64,000 bases of DNA from Sulfurimonas sp. (GCA_002899765.1 PPDH01000029.1:21551-85550), one strand, 5' to 3'; positions 37,139-48,537 are shown, counted from the first letter of the stretch. Notes: generated from the letters alone by a model not told the origin. Made by a program: numbers and translations.

Positions 37139-38113
37139 TTATATTGGTAAAACTCTGATTTTTTTAGAGAGTTTCTCTTTTAGAGTTGATTCGATTGCAT
37201 AAAGAGTTCCTGTTGCAGAACTTGCACATCCGTTACAGGCACCTAAATATCTGATATATACGTCAATATAATCATCGCTCGGTTTTACGTCGATTACTTC
37301 CATATCACCGCCGTCCATAATTAAAAACTGACGAACACTCTCATCTATTTCAGCATCAATTGCTTTAATCTGCTGTACCAAAGTCATCGACTCAAAGCTT
37401 CCTTTTGAGCCTGCATCTGCAGCAGCCTTCATCTTCTCTTCATCCATCTCACGACGTGTGTCTCTTAAAATATCCACTAGATAGTACTCCCTTTTTTCAT
37501 GTCCGCCCGGTTTAATACAGCTTTTACAAAAACCGCCGGCTTTTGTGTAATCCGTAATCTGCTCAATAGTTGTTAAATCGTTTAGTCTAATAACCTCTTG
37601 AAGCGTCTTTAGGCTAACACGGGCACATTCACAAACGATTATCTCCTCTTCAAAACTCTCAGAATCAACTCCAAGATAGAGCGCTGCCGCTTTTTTGATA
37701 ACATCGTATGCCATAACAGAACAGTGCATCTTTTGAGGCGGCACTGCAGGCGTTTCAGGATTATCTCTAAGAGCAAACTCAACATCTATATTTGTTATCT
37801 TTACAGCTTCTTGAACGGTTTTGCCGATACAAAGTTCAGTCATAACATCTGAGCTTGCAATTGCGGTTCCGCATCCAAAACTTTTAAATTTAGAGTTTAC
37901 GATAACATCTGTTTTGGGGTCTACTTCCCAGTAAAGACGCACGGCATCTCCACAACTCTCAGCTCCAAAATCAGCAACAATCAGTTTGTTGCCATGTGCC
38001 GCCGCTTCTTCTTCCGTAATCTCACCCTGATGTTTTGGATTGTTCATCAGAGTTGTTACTTTATTTGAGTAAGCATCCCATAAAGAAGCCCCCAATAAGT
38101 CATTTTTTGCCAT
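37139..38113 (-). CDS. nifU: Iron-sulfur cluster scaffold protein NifU
   Basis: Three-part NifU scaffold of 324 residues: an IscU-like domain (about 1-130) with Cys ligands in AESCGDA, FGCGTA and MHCSVM; a central [2Fe-2S] domain with CECARVS and GGFCKSCIKPGG; and a C-terminal Nfu domain with LGACNGCASS. In Campylobacterota NifU/NifS is the housekeeping Fe-S assembly pair rather than a nitrogen-fixation gene. It lies 152 bp downstream of nifS, with a structured gap. Confidence 0.96.
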   Translation of the reverse strand: MAKNDLLGASLWDAYSNKVTTLMNNPKHQGEITEEEAAAHGNKLIVADFGAESCGDAVRLYWEVDPKTDVIVNSKFKSFGCGTAIASSDVMTELCIGKTVQEAVKITNIDVEFALRDNPETPAVPPQKMHCSVMAYDVIKKAAALYLGVDSESFEEEIIVCECARVSLKTLQEVIRLNDLTTIEQITDYTKAGGFCKSCIKPGGHEKREYYLVDILRDTRREMDEEKMKAAADAGSKGSFESMTLVQQIKAIDAEIDESVRQFLIMDGGDMEVIDVKPSDDYIDVYIRYLGACNGCASSATGTLYAIESTLKEKLSKKIRVLPI

Positions 38114-38170
38114 AATATAATCCTTTAATTTATTTCATAAATTCAAGGAAACCTTTTCCCTGATTTGTAC

Positions 38171-38247
38171 GCAAAAGGAACTCGTCCCTTTTGCTTCGCT
38201 AGCCGCTGTGGCACTGAAGCTTGACACTGGCGTGTCAGAAATTTATA
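38171..38247. repeat. Intergenic hairpins between nifS and nifU
   Basis: GCAAAAGG/CCTTTTGC with the 8-base loop AACTCGTC (38171-38194) is followed by TGACAC/GTGTCA (38232-38247). The first loop is identical to that at 32136-32143 although the stems differ. Confidence 0.6.
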
Positions 38248-38265
38248 TTTTTATTTAACCAGCAA

Positions 38266-39510
<1,245 letters not shown>

Positions 39511-39642
39511 TTAAGACATTTTTTGTCTTGTTTTGATTTTGTTATGGTATTCGTTTTGTTATTTGAATAAGCTTAAGTAAAACTGTGTTTATTCAATATT
39601 TAAGCTATAATTATACATAATATTAACAAATCAGGGAAACCA

Positions 39643-40173
39643 GTGTGTAATTTTAACAAACATAACGAAGATACCAAAGCATTAATGCACCTTTTGATAC
39701 AAAAATGCGCAGAGGCGGTAGGCGGAGCCAACTTTCTCTTAGGACTGCATGAAGCCATAAAAGAGAAAAAACCCAATGCTTTAATTAGCAGCGCTTGCAA
39801 AGTGGACTCCAAAGAGCTAAACATCAGGTGGAATAAAATAGTTTTTAAAGATAAATTTGATGTTTTAGAAGAGGCGGTTCGTTAACATAAAAGCACAGAA
39901 AACCCGGATTTCAACCTGCTTCAAAACGATAGTCAAAAAAAGAAAAAAAAGATTTTAAACATGGTAAAAACCTTAGCGCCGATTGAATTTATCGTAACCG
40001 TTAAAAATTCTGAAGATTTTGGCGGATTTAACTTTAAAATATTTGAAACCATTGAAGATGATTATGTAAAAGTCAACCCTATTTTTGCAGCGATGTTTTT
40101 CTGCTCAACCGAATACATGAAAAAAGCTCTAAGATACGAGATTTATGATTTGGATATTACGAAAGATTTATAA
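39643..40173 (+). pseudogene. Unknown protein, interrupted by one stop
   Basis: The frame from the GTG at 39643 encodes a soluble protein of 176 codons without signal or membrane segments. Codon 81 (39883-39885) is TAA in EAVR-*-HKST, consistent with a lost Glu; downstream the same frame continues through a Lys-rich linker to a mixed alpha/beta part (LAPIEFIVTVKNSEDFGGFNF). I do not recognise the family. The end overlaps the convergent rsuA by 17 bp. A TATAAT-like element near 39607-39612 could be the promoter. Joining the halves is inferred from frame continuity and the other cases in the window. Confidence 0.6.
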
Positions 40174-40858
40174 TTTTATACTCTGATGGCTCTAAGCCAT
40201 CAACACTATACTCTCCAAAACGCACTCTGTGAAGTGCAACTACCCTGTTTCCTACTGCGCCAAACATTCTCTTTACCTGATGATATCTTCCCTCACAAAT
40301 CTCTAATCTTGCAAGAGTCGGCTCTATTATCTGTATTTTAGCAGGAAGAAGCGGCTTCTTCTCTCCCCTTAACATAAGCGCACCGCTTGCAAAAATCTCT
40401 GCTTCATCGCCTCTCAAAGGTTCTGCAAGAGTGGCTTCATACACTTTAACCACATCGCTTTTTGGACCGGTAAATTTATGATTTAACTCCCCATCATCCG
40501 TTAACAAAATCGCGCCCGTGGTATCTGCATCTAACCTTCCGATAGTAGAAATTTTTGGATTTCTTCTTTGCCAACGCTGAGGAAGCAGAGAGTAGATAAG
40601 CACTCCTGCGTCATCATGAGAACAGATTAGACCGCTTGGCTTGTTCATCAAAATGACCAATCTCTCATCATCAAGTCTTTCACCATCAACCGTAATATCG
40701 CTGTGATAGGCTTTTTCTTTTACATCAAAAACTCTCACACCATTTATGCAAACTAAATTTTTACTCAAAAACCTTTTTGCCTCACTTCTTGTGCAGTACC
40801 CAAGGCTTGAGAGGTGTGCGTCTACTCTTTTATAGCTGTTTTGCATATTTTCACTCAA
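40157..40858 (-). CDS. rsuA: 16S rRNA pseudouridine synthase, RsuA family
   Basis: 233-residue pseudouridine synthase with an N-terminal S4 domain (RVDAHLSSLGYCTRSEAKRF) and a catalytic domain containing MNKPSGLICSHDD, the active-site Asp in TIGRLDADTTGAILLT and EGRYHQVKRMFGAVGNRV. The small size and HDD pattern fit RsuA (U516 of 16S rRNA) better than RluB. Intact, unlike the other S4 synthase in the window. Confidence 0.88.
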   Translation of the reverse strand: MSENMQNSYKRVDAHLSSLGYCTRSEAKRFLSKNLVCINGVRVFDVKEKAYHSDITVDGERLDDERLVILMNKPSGLICSHDDAGVLIYSLLPQRWQRRNPKISTIGRLDADTTGAILLTDDGELNHKFTGPKSDVVKVYEATLAEPLRGDEAEIFASGALMLRGEKKPLLPAKIQIIEPTLARLEICEGRYHQVKRMFGAVGNRVVALHRVRFGEYSVDGLEPSEYKIINLS

Positions 40859-40918
40859 ATTTAAATTTTTTAAGTTAAATTATATAGTAAGTAGCTTTTA
40901 AATAGGGGGTGTGAGTTT

Positions 40919-41635
40919 TTATTTAAGAAAGATTTTTACACAATTTCTTCCTGCATTCTTAGCCATATACAAAGCTTTGTCGGCCTCTTGCAATATCTCA
41001 TTTATATCATCCTCTTTTTTACCAAAACTTAATCCTATAGATATAGTTATATTTGTATGTTCACACTCAAATGAGCTGTTTTGAATCGATTCTCTTATCT
41101 GCTCCATTTTCTCAAACATCTCTTTTTTGGAAGTATCATTATATATAATCACAAATTCCTCTCCGCCGTAACGGCAAAGAATATCCGTACTTCTCGTTAA
41201 AGATTTTAACTTTAATGCCAAACATCTTAATATACAATCACCCGCTTCATGCCCCAGAGTGTCATTTATCTCTTTAAATTTATCTATATCTATAAATGCA
41301 ACGGCAAAAATAGACTCTTTTTTATGAAGTCTTTTAAATTTTGCTAAAAAATCATTCAGGTAGTGGCGGTTATACAGACCGGTCAAAGCATCTCTAAAAG
41401 CATAATTTCTTGCTTTTGAATTAATTTCTTTAATCTCTTTTTTTGTTGTCATATAGAGTATTAACACGACAATAAAACCAAATACTATAGAAAAAAGCAT
41501 CTCTTTTATAAAAAGCATAAATGTTAAATTTCCATGAATAAGTAAAACTCTTAAAGCCGAGAGAGGCAATAAAGTTGCTAAAATAGTAGTAACAACTTTA
41601 AAAACCAACTTTCTTTTCTATTCGTTTGTTATCAT
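40919..41635 (-). pseudogene. Membrane GGDEF diguanylate cyclase, stop at codon 6
   Basis: Short membrane-anchored diguanylate cyclase of 238 codons: two hydrophobic segments (VVTTILATLLPLSALRVLLI and an MLFIKEM-to-LILYM helix) followed by a GGDEF domain with RDALTGLYNRHYLNDF, FIDIDKFKEINDTLGHEAGD, an RSTD I-site and [11 protein letters not shown]. The best start is the ATG at 41635, preceded by AAAGGAG; codon 6 (41618-41620) is TAG (MITNE-*-KRKL), consistent with GAG. A TTG at 41608 could restart translation and keep the whole catalytic domain, so activity may survive. Confidence 0.82.
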
Positions 41636-41663
41636 AAAATTTACACTCTCCTTTATTTTAAAA

Positions 41664-42497
41664 TCAATTAATGTTTAATTTTTGCAACTGATATATTCGG
41701 ATTTTTTTATTTGTAACATCATCAAAAACTATACTTGGATTTAAACCAAAAAATTTTTTAAAAACAGCATTCATGTGAGAATGATCGCTATAGAGATATT
41801 CCATCTCGCTAAAGCAGCAATCATCTTCAATATATGAGACTACCGTCTTACAAAATTTTGAGATATAAATAAAATTTTTTGGCGTTAATCCGATAATTTT
41901 TTTAAATACCCTTTCTAGTTTGCTTCTGCTGCAATTAAACTCTTCAAGAAGTTTTTTCACGCTTACTTCAAAGTGATAAGTGTTTATAATTTTGTCTATC
42001 ACATCTTGTATGCACATGTATTTGTTGTCCTGAGATAAATGCAGCATATTTAAAGAACTATTTAAATACTCAAGTTCTTCCTTAATGCTGGCATGAGTAT
42101 ATAAATCTTTAAAATATTTTTCTTTAATACTCTCTTCAATCTCCAAATAATCATTTTTTAAAATCGAAGCATCCTTATTAAAAAGCTTATAAAATCCTAT
42201 CGGTGTAAGCTCTGCCAGTATAAGAGGAAATTTTATCTTATGCGAGGAATCCTCTTCTACTACAAATTTTTTTATTTTGTTATTCTTAACGCTGATAGAG
42301 TAGCCTTTTGGAATAGGAAATTTTCTATCATCATTGTAAATTTCCGTATGTCCGTCAAATCCCCTGTTAAAAACTATAAAATTACACCCGTTTGGTAAAA
42401 ATAGCAAGCTATTAATACCTTCTAGAGAAGTTATGACTACATACTGTTTAACTACTTCTTCTAACTCTTTTGCAGGAGGAAAAACATTATATATCAT
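41664..42497 (-). CDS. AraC-family transcriptional regulator
   Basis: Regulator of about 277 residues with an N-terminal sensor-like domain (NSLLFLPNGCNFIVFNRGF, KGYSISVKNN) and a C-terminal double helix-turn-helix (SVKKLLEEFNCSRSKLERVFKKIIGL, then SEMEYLYSDHSHMNAVFKKFFGLNP). I favour the ATG at 42497 (MIYNVFPP); a TTG at 42536 would add 13 residues not typical of the family and overlaps promoter-like sequence (TATTATAACT). The gene is divergent from leuC; the adjacent GGDEF gene is downstream on the same strand. The target is unknown. Confidence 0.82.
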   Translation of the reverse strand: MIYNVFPPAKELEEVVKQYVVITSLEGINSLLFLPNGCNFIVFNRGFDGHTEIYNDDRKFPIPKGYSISVKNNKIKKFVVEEDSSHKIKFPLILAELTPIGFYKLFNKDASILKNDYLEIEESIKEKYFKDLYTHASIKEELEYLNSSLNMLHLSQDNKYMCIQDVIDKIINTYHFEVSVKKLLEEFNCSRSKLERVFKKIIGLTPKNFIYISKFCKTVVSYIEDDCCFSEMEYLYSDHSHMNAVFKKFFGLNPSIVFDDVTNKKIRIYQLQKLNIN

Positions 42498-42561
42498 ACC
42501 AAACCGTTCTTTTTGTTTTAAGTTATAATATCCCAATTGTTAAGAGTTGGTGTTGTATTAA

Positions 42562-42587
42562 ACCGTCACAGACGCTTGTTTGACGGT
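42562..42587. other. Hairpin between the AraC gene and leuC
   Basis: ACCGTCA and TGACGGT form a 7-bp stem with a 12-base loop, followed on the plus strand by AATTTTAAAT. A TATAAT promoter for leuC lies just downstream (near 42605). It could be a regulator site or a weak terminator; nothing decides between them. Confidence 0.4.
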
Positions 42588-42642
42588 AATTTTAAATCTT
42601 AAATGGTATAATTCCAAAATCAATTATTTATAAAGGTTCATT

Positions 42643-43902
42643 ATGGCTCAAACTATAACTGAAAAAATATTCTCGCAACATGTCGGTCGTGAGGTTTTTG
42701 CCGGTGAAATCATCCGCTGTAACATCGATATGGTTATCGGAAATGACATTACCACTCCTATATCTATCAGCGCTTTTAACTTAAGCGGTGCTACAAAACT
42801 TGCAAATCCTGATGGATTTTCTATCGTCCTTGACCACTTTATTCCCGCAAAAGATATTGCAAGCGCAAATCAAGCACGTATCAGTCGTGACTTTGCAAAA
42901 AAACACAACCTAAAAAACTTTTTTGATGAAAAAGATATGGGAATTGAACATGCGCTTCTTCCTGAAAAAGGTCTTGTCGTTCCCGGCGATGTAATTATAG
43001 GTGCAGATAGCCATACATGTACACATGGCGCGCTTGGAGCGTTCTCTACGGGAATGGGCTCAACGGATTTGGCGTTTGCCATGATTACGGGCGGAAACTG
43101 GTTTAAAGTTCCTGAATCCATCAAAGTTGTCCTCAGCGGAAAACCGGGTAAATATACAACCGGAAAAGATATTATTTTAGAAATTATCCGCATGATAGGT
43201 GTTGACGGAGCTCTTTATAGAACTTTAGAGTTTACTGGAAGCACTATTGCTCATTTGAGCATGGATGACAGGTTTTCTATGTGCAACATGGCAATAGAAG
43301 CGGGAGCAAAAAGCGGGATAGTTGCGTATGACGAAATAACAAAAGAGTTTTTAAGCGATAAAAATCTGGCACGCCAACCTCGCATCCACTACTCGGATAA
43401 AGATGCTTCTTATGTAGAGGTTTTAGAGATAGACGTTGCAAATCTTGACCCCGTTATAGCATATCCATTTCTGCCTTCAAACGGTCACAGCGTTGTTCAA
43501 GCCGTAAAAGATCATATAAAAATAGATCAGGCATTTATAGGAAGCTGTACAAACGGCAGACTAAGCGACCTTAAAGTTGCCGCAGAGATTTTAAAGGGCA
43601 AAAAGGTTCATCCCGATGTTCGTCTTATTGTAACACCTGGTACACAGATGATACTTAGAGAGGCAAATAAACTGGGGTATATAGATATTATCGTAGATGC
43701 AGGCGGTGTTGTGAGCAATCCTACATGTGGTGCTTGTCTTGGCGGATATATGGGCATTCTCGGCGATAATGAAGTGGCAATAGCTACGACAAACCGTAAC
43801 TTTGTGGGGCGTATGGGTTCTCGTTCATCTAAAGTCTATTTGGCAAACTCTGCTGTTGCGGCAATCTCTGCAATCGAGGGCTATATAACAGACCCTAGGT
43901 AA
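42643..43902 (+). CDS. leuC: 3-isopropylmalate dehydratase large subunit
   Basis: Aconitase-superfamily [4Fe-4S] enzyme of leucine synthesis, 419 residues (the shorter HacA/archaeal-like subtype). Signatures: GADSHTCTHGALGAF, the first cluster Cys in IGSCTNGRLSDL, the other two in NPTCGACLGGYMG, and GRMGSRSSKVYLANS. Good promoter (GGTATAAT) and AAAGG ribosome-binding site. leuD and leuB are not in the window. Confidence 0.93.
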   Translation: MAQTITEKIFSQHVGREVFAGEIIRCNIDMVIGNDITTPISISAFNLSGATKLANPDGFSIVLDHFIPAKDIASANQARISRDFAKKHNLKNFFDEKDMGIEHALLPEKGLVVPGDVIIGADSHTCTHGALGAFSTGMGSTDLAFAMITGGNWFKVPESIKVVLSGKPGKYTTGKDIILEIIRMIGVDGALYRTLEFTGSTIAHLSMDDRFSMCNMAIEAGAKSGIVAYDEITKEFLSDKNLARQPRIHYSDKDASYVEVLEIDVANLDPVIAYPFLPSNGHSVVQAVKDHIKIDQAFIGSCTNGRLSDLKVAAEILKGKKVHPDVRLIVTPGTQMILREANKLGYIDIIVDAGGVVSNPTCGACLGGYMGILGDNEVAIATTNRNFVGRMGSRSSKVYLANSAVAAISAIEGYITDPR

Positions 43903-43908
43903 AAAATT

Positions 43909-43938
43909 AATCTTAAAAGGATTACACCTTTTAAGATT
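43909..43938. terminator. Strong hairpin after leuC
   Basis: AATCTTAAAAGG and CCTTTTAAGATT form a perfect 12-bp stem around a 6-base loop, 6 bp after the leuC stop. There is no T-run on the plus strand; on the minus strand AATTTTTTA follows. It probably ends the leuC message or protects its 3' end. Confidence 0.55.
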
Positions 43939-43979
43939 ACAGTTGATACAATGAAGCATAAAACGTTAAAGGAATATCT

Positions 43980-45116
43980 ATGAAAAAACTACTCTTAATC
44001 CCGACTCTTCTGTTTAGCGGTGCTCTTATGGCGCAGGAATATAATTATGAAATCACTCCTGTTATCGGTTACAATATTGCAGAGGGCAATTTAAACCTTG
44101 AAAACCAAACTCTTTATGGAGCGGAGTTTCAATACAATGGCTGTGATACTGTTTTAAAGCCTGAGATTAGTGTGCTTTATACGGAGGCTGATTATGAAAA
44201 CTCTCTAATCGACACTGATATATACCGCTTTGCAATTAACGGTGTATACGAATATGATGCGATTGGCATAATCAAACCGCTTGCAAAAATAGGTCTCGGC
44301 TATGAAACAATAGATAAACATTTTGCAGACAACACGGATAGTCTGTTTTTTAATGCCGGAGTCGGGGCAAAAATTCATTTAATCGACAATCTTTCATTAA
44401 AACTAGAAGCAGTCTACATGCTTAAAAATAATAATATCAGATGGGATAACAACTTAGCCTTGCTGAGTGGTATTAATTTTGCATTTGGACCTAAAGCTCA
44501 AAAGGCAGCACCTATTGAAGCGCCGACACCAACCCATGTTGAGAAGGATGATGACAATGACGGAGTTTTAAACTCTAAAGACAGATGTCCGAACACTCCC
44601 TCAGGTGCAACGGTTGACTCCGATGGATGCACGGTTGATGGTGATAATGACAATGACGGCGTACTAAATTCAGTTGATAAATGCCCGACTACTCCTAAAG
44701 GGACAAAAGTTGACGCTTCGGGATGTAAAATACTAGCATTAACACAAGTTGTAGAAACTGAGACTGTAGTTTGTCCTCCAAAAATAAACCTGCATATTAA
44801 TTTCAAATTTGACTCTTCTGAGATTGAAGAGGAATCAAAGCCGCGTGTAAACGATTTTTCAGAGTTCTTAAAATGTACTCCCGAGTACAAAGCCAATATC
44901 ATAGGGCACACTGACAGTACCGGCTCTGATGCATACAACCTTAAGCTTTCAGATAGACGTGCAAATGCGGTTAGAGATATGATTGTAAAATATGGAGTAC
45001 CCGCAGATAAAATCTCAACAACTGCAAAAGGTGAAACAGAGCCTGTTGCTACGAACAAAACAAAAGAAGGCCGTGCTCAAAATAGACGTATAGAAGCAGA
45101 GCTAATCAAAAAATAG
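43980..45116 (+). CDS. OmpA-family outer membrane protein with calcium-binding type 3 repeats
   Basis: 378-residue outer-membrane/peptidoglycan-linking protein. Signal peptide MKKLLLIPTLLFSGALMA, an N-terminal eight-strand beta-barrel-like part (to about 175), two thrombospondin-type-3-like calcium repeats (DDDNDGVLNSKDRCPNTPSG and DNDNDGVLNSVDKCPTTPKG) and a C-terminal OmpA peptidoglycan-binding domain (FKFDSSEIEE, NIIGHTDSTGSDAYNLKLSD, RRANAVRDMIV). mobA begins at the base after its stop, although the functions are unrelated. Confidence 0.93.
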   Translation: MKKLLLIPTLLFSGALMAQEYNYEITPVIGYNIAEGNLNLENQTLYGAEFQYNGCDTVLKPEISVLYTEADYENSLIDTDIYRFAINGVYEYDAIGIIKPLAKIGLGYETIDKHFADNTDSLFFNAGVGAKIHLIDNLSLKLEAVYMLKNNNIRWDNNLALLSGINFAFGPKAQKAAPIEAPTPTHVEKDDDNDGVLNSKDRCPNTPSGATVDSDGCTVDGDNDNDGVLNSVDKCPTTPKGTKVDASGCKILALTQVVETETVVCPPKINLHINFKFDSSEIEEESKPRVNDFSEFLKCTPEYKANIIGHTDSTGSDAYNLKLSDRRANAVRDMIVKYGVPADKISTTAKGETEPVATNKTKEGRAQNRRIEAELIKK

Positions 45117-45692
45117 ATGATTGAAGTACCTTGCATCATCTTTGCGGGCGGTAAATCCAGCCGAATGAAAGAAGACAAATCTCTTCTTTCCTTTGGCGGT
45201 TTTAACACGTTAGCGGAATTTAAGTTCTCGCGTCTTAGCAAAATCTTCAAGAACGTATATATCTCATGTAAAGATAAATCAAAATTCAACTTTGAAGCTG
45301 ACTTTATAGAAGAAACTGACACAATATATGCTCCTACGGCAGGATTTGTCGCTGCATTTGAGAAGCTGACATGTGAGAGTTTTTTTGTAATCAGCGTAGA
45401 CTCTCCTTTTATCGGCAAGGAGGAGATAGAAAAAATCATCCATGCCGATACTCCAAACATAGATGCAGCAATAGCAAAAACCGCAAACGGCGCACAACCC
45501 ATGTGTGGCATTTACCACCGCTCAACAGAGAAAAAATTTTCATCAATGTTAAAAGAAAACAACCATAGGCTGGGTTATTTACTTAAATCCTCAAATACAA
45601 TTTATGTAGAATTTGAAGATGAAAAACCATTTTTAAATCTTAACCACCCGCACGAATATCAAGAGGCGCTGAAACTTATTTGCATAAAATAA
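45117..45692 (+). CDS. mobA: Molybdenum cofactor guanylyltransferase
   Basis: MobA attaches GMP to molybdopterin to form the guanine dinucleotide cofactor used by nitrate reductase and formate dehydrogenase-type enzymes. The 191 residues start with the nucleotide-binding [18 protein letters not shown] motif; [19 protein letters not shown] (metal-binding Asp) and the C-terminal [10 protein letters not shown] are typical. It is followed 49 bp later by moaC, making a small molybdenum cofactor cluster. Confidence 0.92.
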   Translation: MIEVPCIIFAGGKSSRMKEDKSLLSFGGFNTLAEFKFSRLSKIFKNVYISCKDKSKFNFEADFIEETDTIYAPTAGFVAAFEKLTCESFFVISVDSPFIGKEEIEKIIHADTPNIDAAIAKTANGAQPMCGIYHRSTEKKFSSMLKENNHRLGYLLKSSNTIYVEFEDEKPFLNLNHPHEYQEALKLICIK

Positions 45693-45741
45693 ATTGCATT
45701 TGTTCTGCTATAATATAAGAAATAAAATATAAAGAAACAGT

Positions 45742-46212
45742 ATGAATTTAACACATTTGGACGAAAAAGATAGACCGAAAATGGTAGATGTATCAGACAA
45801 AAACCAAACAACCAGAGTGGCAATTGCAAGCGGGATTATAGAGATGAGCCGAGATGCTTACGATGCTATAGTAAGCCAAAAGACAAAAAAAGGTCCTGTC
45901 CTTCAAACTGCGGTAATTGCAGCTATCATGGGAACAAAAAAGACAAGTGAGCTTATTCCCATGTGCCATCCGCTAAATTTAAGCGGGATTAATTGTGACG
46001 TGGAAGAGCTCTCAGAACTTCCGGGATTTAAGCTCACTGTTACGGCTAAACTTACAGGTCAAACGGGCGTAGAGATGGAAGCGCTTACGGGAACTAGCAT
46101 AGGACTTTTGACCATCTATGACATGGTAAAAGCGATAGACAAAGGAATGGTTATACGCAATGTACAATTAGAGAAAAAATCGGGAGGCAAAAGTGGAGAT
46201 TATCAACGATAA
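45742..46212 (+). CDS. moaC: Cyclic pyranopterin monophosphate synthase
   Basis: MoaC forms cyclic pyranopterin monophosphate, the first stable molybdenum cofactor intermediate. The 156 residues carry [14 protein letters not shown], the substrate loop [25 protein letters not shown] and [20 protein letters not shown] promoter lies about 30 bases upstream. The end overlaps the next small gene by 20 bp. Confidence 0.95.
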   Translation: MNLTHLDEKDRPKMVDVSDKNQTTRVAIASGIIEMSRDAYDAIVSQKTKKGPVLQTAVIAAIMGTKKTSELIPMCHPLNLSGINCDVEELSELPGFKLTVTAKLTGQTGVEMEALTGTSIGLLTIYDMVKAIDKGMVIRNVQLEKKSGGKSGDYQR

Positions 46213-46462
46213 AAAAGAGAAACTAGAGCTTACTTATCCGTGTAGCTGGTGCTACAAGCTTATTGCCGGTGAAAAAGAAGCTCTTGAGCAAGCCATAAGA
46301 GATGTAATAAATGAAAGAGAGCACAAACTCACACACTCAAAAAACTCTAAAGGCGGAAAATATATAAGCATGAACCTCGATATGCTTGTGCATAATGAAG
46401 ACGACAGAAATTTTATCTATGAAGCACTTAAGGCGCATCAGCATATAAAAATGGTACTTTAA
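46193..46462 (+). CDS. DUF493 (YbeD-like) protein
   Basis: 89-residue protein with the DUF493/YbeD pattern: an N-terminal strand ending in [14 protein letters not shown], a helix ([11 protein letters not shown]) and [15 protein letters not shown], a ferredoxin-like ACT-type fold. Start GTG at 46193 lies inside the end of moaC. The function of the family is not established; in enterobacteria it neighbours lipoate genes. Confidence 0.85.
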   Translation: MEIINDKKEKLELTYPCSWCYKLIAGEKEALEQAIRDVINEREHKLTHSKNSKGGKYISMNLDMLVHNEDDRNFIYEALKAHQHIKMVL

Positions 46463-46475
46463 AAAGGAGTTTACC

Positions 46476-47459
46476 GTGAATTTACAAGAATTAAAAAATA
46501 TTGAACTACAAACATTGAACCTTCATGAAATGAGGGATATTACGACAGAGATTATAGACAATAAAACAAAAAAACTAAGAGGCGATCTCGAAGAACTTCT
46601 TTTGCAAAAAGAGCTTCTTGAGAGAAATTTAGAGAAAAAATCAAATGAACTTCAAGAACTAAAATATGCGATTTTTAATGATATAGAATCTTTAATAAAC
46701 AAAGATGATACACAGACTCTCTCAAAACTTCATCAGATAAAACTTCAGTCTATCGATCTTTTTGACCTCCTTGGCGAAACCGTTGAGGGCGCAATTATCA
46801 CTGCATTAGAAAAATCAAAAGACTCCGAAGCAAAAGAGCTGATTCAAGAGGTAATAAAAGAGCTTACCTATCAAACCATCAAAGAGGGAACCTTAAATAC
46901 CATAAGAGTGAGAAAAATCCTCTCTACAATCCTGCACTCAAGCATAGCTATAGCTGAAGCTACGCCAAATACATCTGAAGATATTTTGGAAGCTACGCTA
47001 AGAGGCATGAGAGCAGGACTACTTGAATCAATAGACAGATTTAAAAAGAGACTTGTTTACATGCCGCTTGAGGCAAAACATATCCTGATAGAAGATTACG
47101 ACACTATCATGGAGGATTTAAACCAGACTGATACCCTCTTTTTGCAGGTTGTTCAAACACAGGCAAATGAAAGTGACCCGACCATAAGAAAAATCCTCCT
47201 AGATATTAACAAAAAAATGCACTATGACCTCGAAGAGTTGATTCACATCTCAAAAGAGACAGCACAGGTCATGAAAGATAGATTTTCAACACTGGCTAAA
47301 ACAGCGGTTAAAAAAGCCGATACTGCACTTAAGTCCGAGGCTGCAAAAGATGCAAAAAGAATGGGGATTCAAGCTTGGGGTGTTGCTAAAACAGCACTTG
47401 GGAGTGCCATTAAATCTGCTAAAAGCGTTATCGAGCCAAAAGATAAATATCAGTTTTAA
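46476..47459 (+). CDS. Coiled-coil protein of unknown function
   Basis: 327-residue, entirely helical, highly charged soluble protein. Residues about 30-65 (LLLQKELLERNLEKKSNELQ) form a coiled coil; the middle is an amphipathic helical bundle and the tail (TALGSAIKSAKSVIEPK) is Ala/Lys/Ser-rich like polymer- or membrane-surface-binding helices. A strong ribosome-binding site (AAAAAGGAG) precedes the GTG. It follows the moaC-DUF493 pair by 13 bp and is convergent with aroC (4 bp). I do not recognise the family. Confidence 0.75.
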   Translation: MNLQELKNIELQTLNLHEMRDITTEIIDNKTKKLRGDLEELLLQKELLERNLEKKSNELQELKYAIFNDIESLINKDDTQTLSKLHQIKLQSIDLFDLLGETVEGAIITALEKSKDSEAKELIQEVIKELTYQTIKEGTLNTIRVRKILSTILHSSIAIAEATPNTSEDILEATLRGMRAGLLESIDRFKKRLVYMPLEAKHILIEDYDTIMEDLNQTDTLFLQVVQTQANESDPTIRKILLDINKKMHYDLEELIHISKETAQVMKDRFSTLAKTAVKKADTALKSEAAKDAKRMGIQAWGVAKTALGSAIKSAKSVIEPKDKYQF

Positions 47460-47463
47460 ACCG

Positions 47464-48537
47464 CTATTTATAGTATTTAACTACCTTGTCCATCTGCGAA
47501 CCCATATTTAAAAGCAGCATGTCGGCTATAACCAAAGCTGCCATGGCTTCACAAACAACTGTTCCTCTTACGGCGACGCATGGGTCATGTCGTCCTTTGA
47601 GAGAAAAATTAACCTCTTCATTTTTAGCAGTAACTGTTTTTTGCTCTTTAAAAATAGAGGGTGTCGGTTTAAAATAAACATTCATTACAATATCTTCGCC
47701 ATTGCTTATACCGCCTAAAATCCCGCCTGAGTGATTTGTTACAAAACCTTCTGCTCTTATCTCGTCATTGTTTTGAGAACCCTTTAGCGATGCACTGAGT
47801 ACTCCGTCACCTATCTCGACAGCCTTTACGGCATTTATACCCATCATGGCATCTGCCAATACTGCATCAAGCTTATAGTAAAGCGGCTGCCCTAACCCTT
47901 TTGGCGCACCTTTTATAAGAACTCTTGAGACTCCACCGACTGAATCATGCTCATTTTTTGCTCTAAGTATGGCATCTTTTTGCTCCTGTTCTTTATTGAT
48001 ATCAAGAGCAAATATAACACTTTTTTTAGCTACCTCATAATCAAGCTGCTCTGATTTTATGCCGTCTACTTCACAGATGCCGCTTAAAACCTCAACACTA
48101 AGCTCTTTAAGCATCAGTTTTGCGATTGCACCCGCAGCGACTCTTGCCGCAGTCTCTCTTGCAGAACTCCTGCCGCCGCCTCTGTAATCTCTAATGCCGT
48201 ACTTATAAAAATAGGTAAAATCAGCATGACCGGGTCTGAAAATATCTTTTATATTTGAGTAATCTTTTGACTTTTGGTTGGTGTTGTATATAACCATGGC
48301 TATCGGTGTTCCGGTACTTTTTCCTTCAAAAACACCGCTTAATATCTCTACTTTGTCATCCTCTTTTCTCGCAGTCTCAAACTCGCTTTTTCCCGGTTTT
48401 CTTCTATCTAATTCACTTTGAATAAACGCCTCATCTATCTCAAGTCCTGCAGGAACCCCGTCAAGCAGACATCCGATTGCAACTCCATGAGACTCTCCAA
48501 ATGTGCTAAATCTTAACTTTTGTCCAAAACTATTCAC
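47464..48537 (-). CDS. aroC: Chorismate synthase
   Basis: Last shikimate-pathway enzyme, FMN-dependent, 357 residues. Signatures: [77 protein letters not shown] and [11 protein letters not shown]. Start GTG overlaps the rnc stop by 4 bp (GTGA). It ends the minus-strand operon TPR-rnhA-rnc-aroC. Confidence 0.97.
   Translation of the reverse strand: MNSFGQKLRFSTFGESHGVAIGCLLDGVPAGLEIDEAFIQSELDRRKPGKSEFETARKEDDKVEILSGVFEGKSTGTPIAMVIYNTNQKSKDYSNIKDIFRPGHADFTYFYKYGIRDYRGGGRSSARETAARVAAGAIAKLMLKELSVEVLSGICEVDGIKSEQLDYEVAKKSVIFALDINKEQEQKDAILRAKNEHDSVGGVSRVLIKGAPKGLGQPLYYKLDAVLADAMMGINAVKAVEIGDGVLSASLKGSQNNDEIRAEGFVTNHSGGILGGISNGEDIVMNVYFKPTPSIFKEQKTVTAKNEEVNFSLKGRHDPCVAVRGTVVCEAMAALVIADMLLLNMGSQMDKVVKYYK

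Noticed and set aside
44498-45058. 186-codon open frame antisense to the OmpA-family gene
   Set aside because: It is a shadow frame of a gene with clear domains; Ser/Thr/Pro-rich composition follows from the sense strand.
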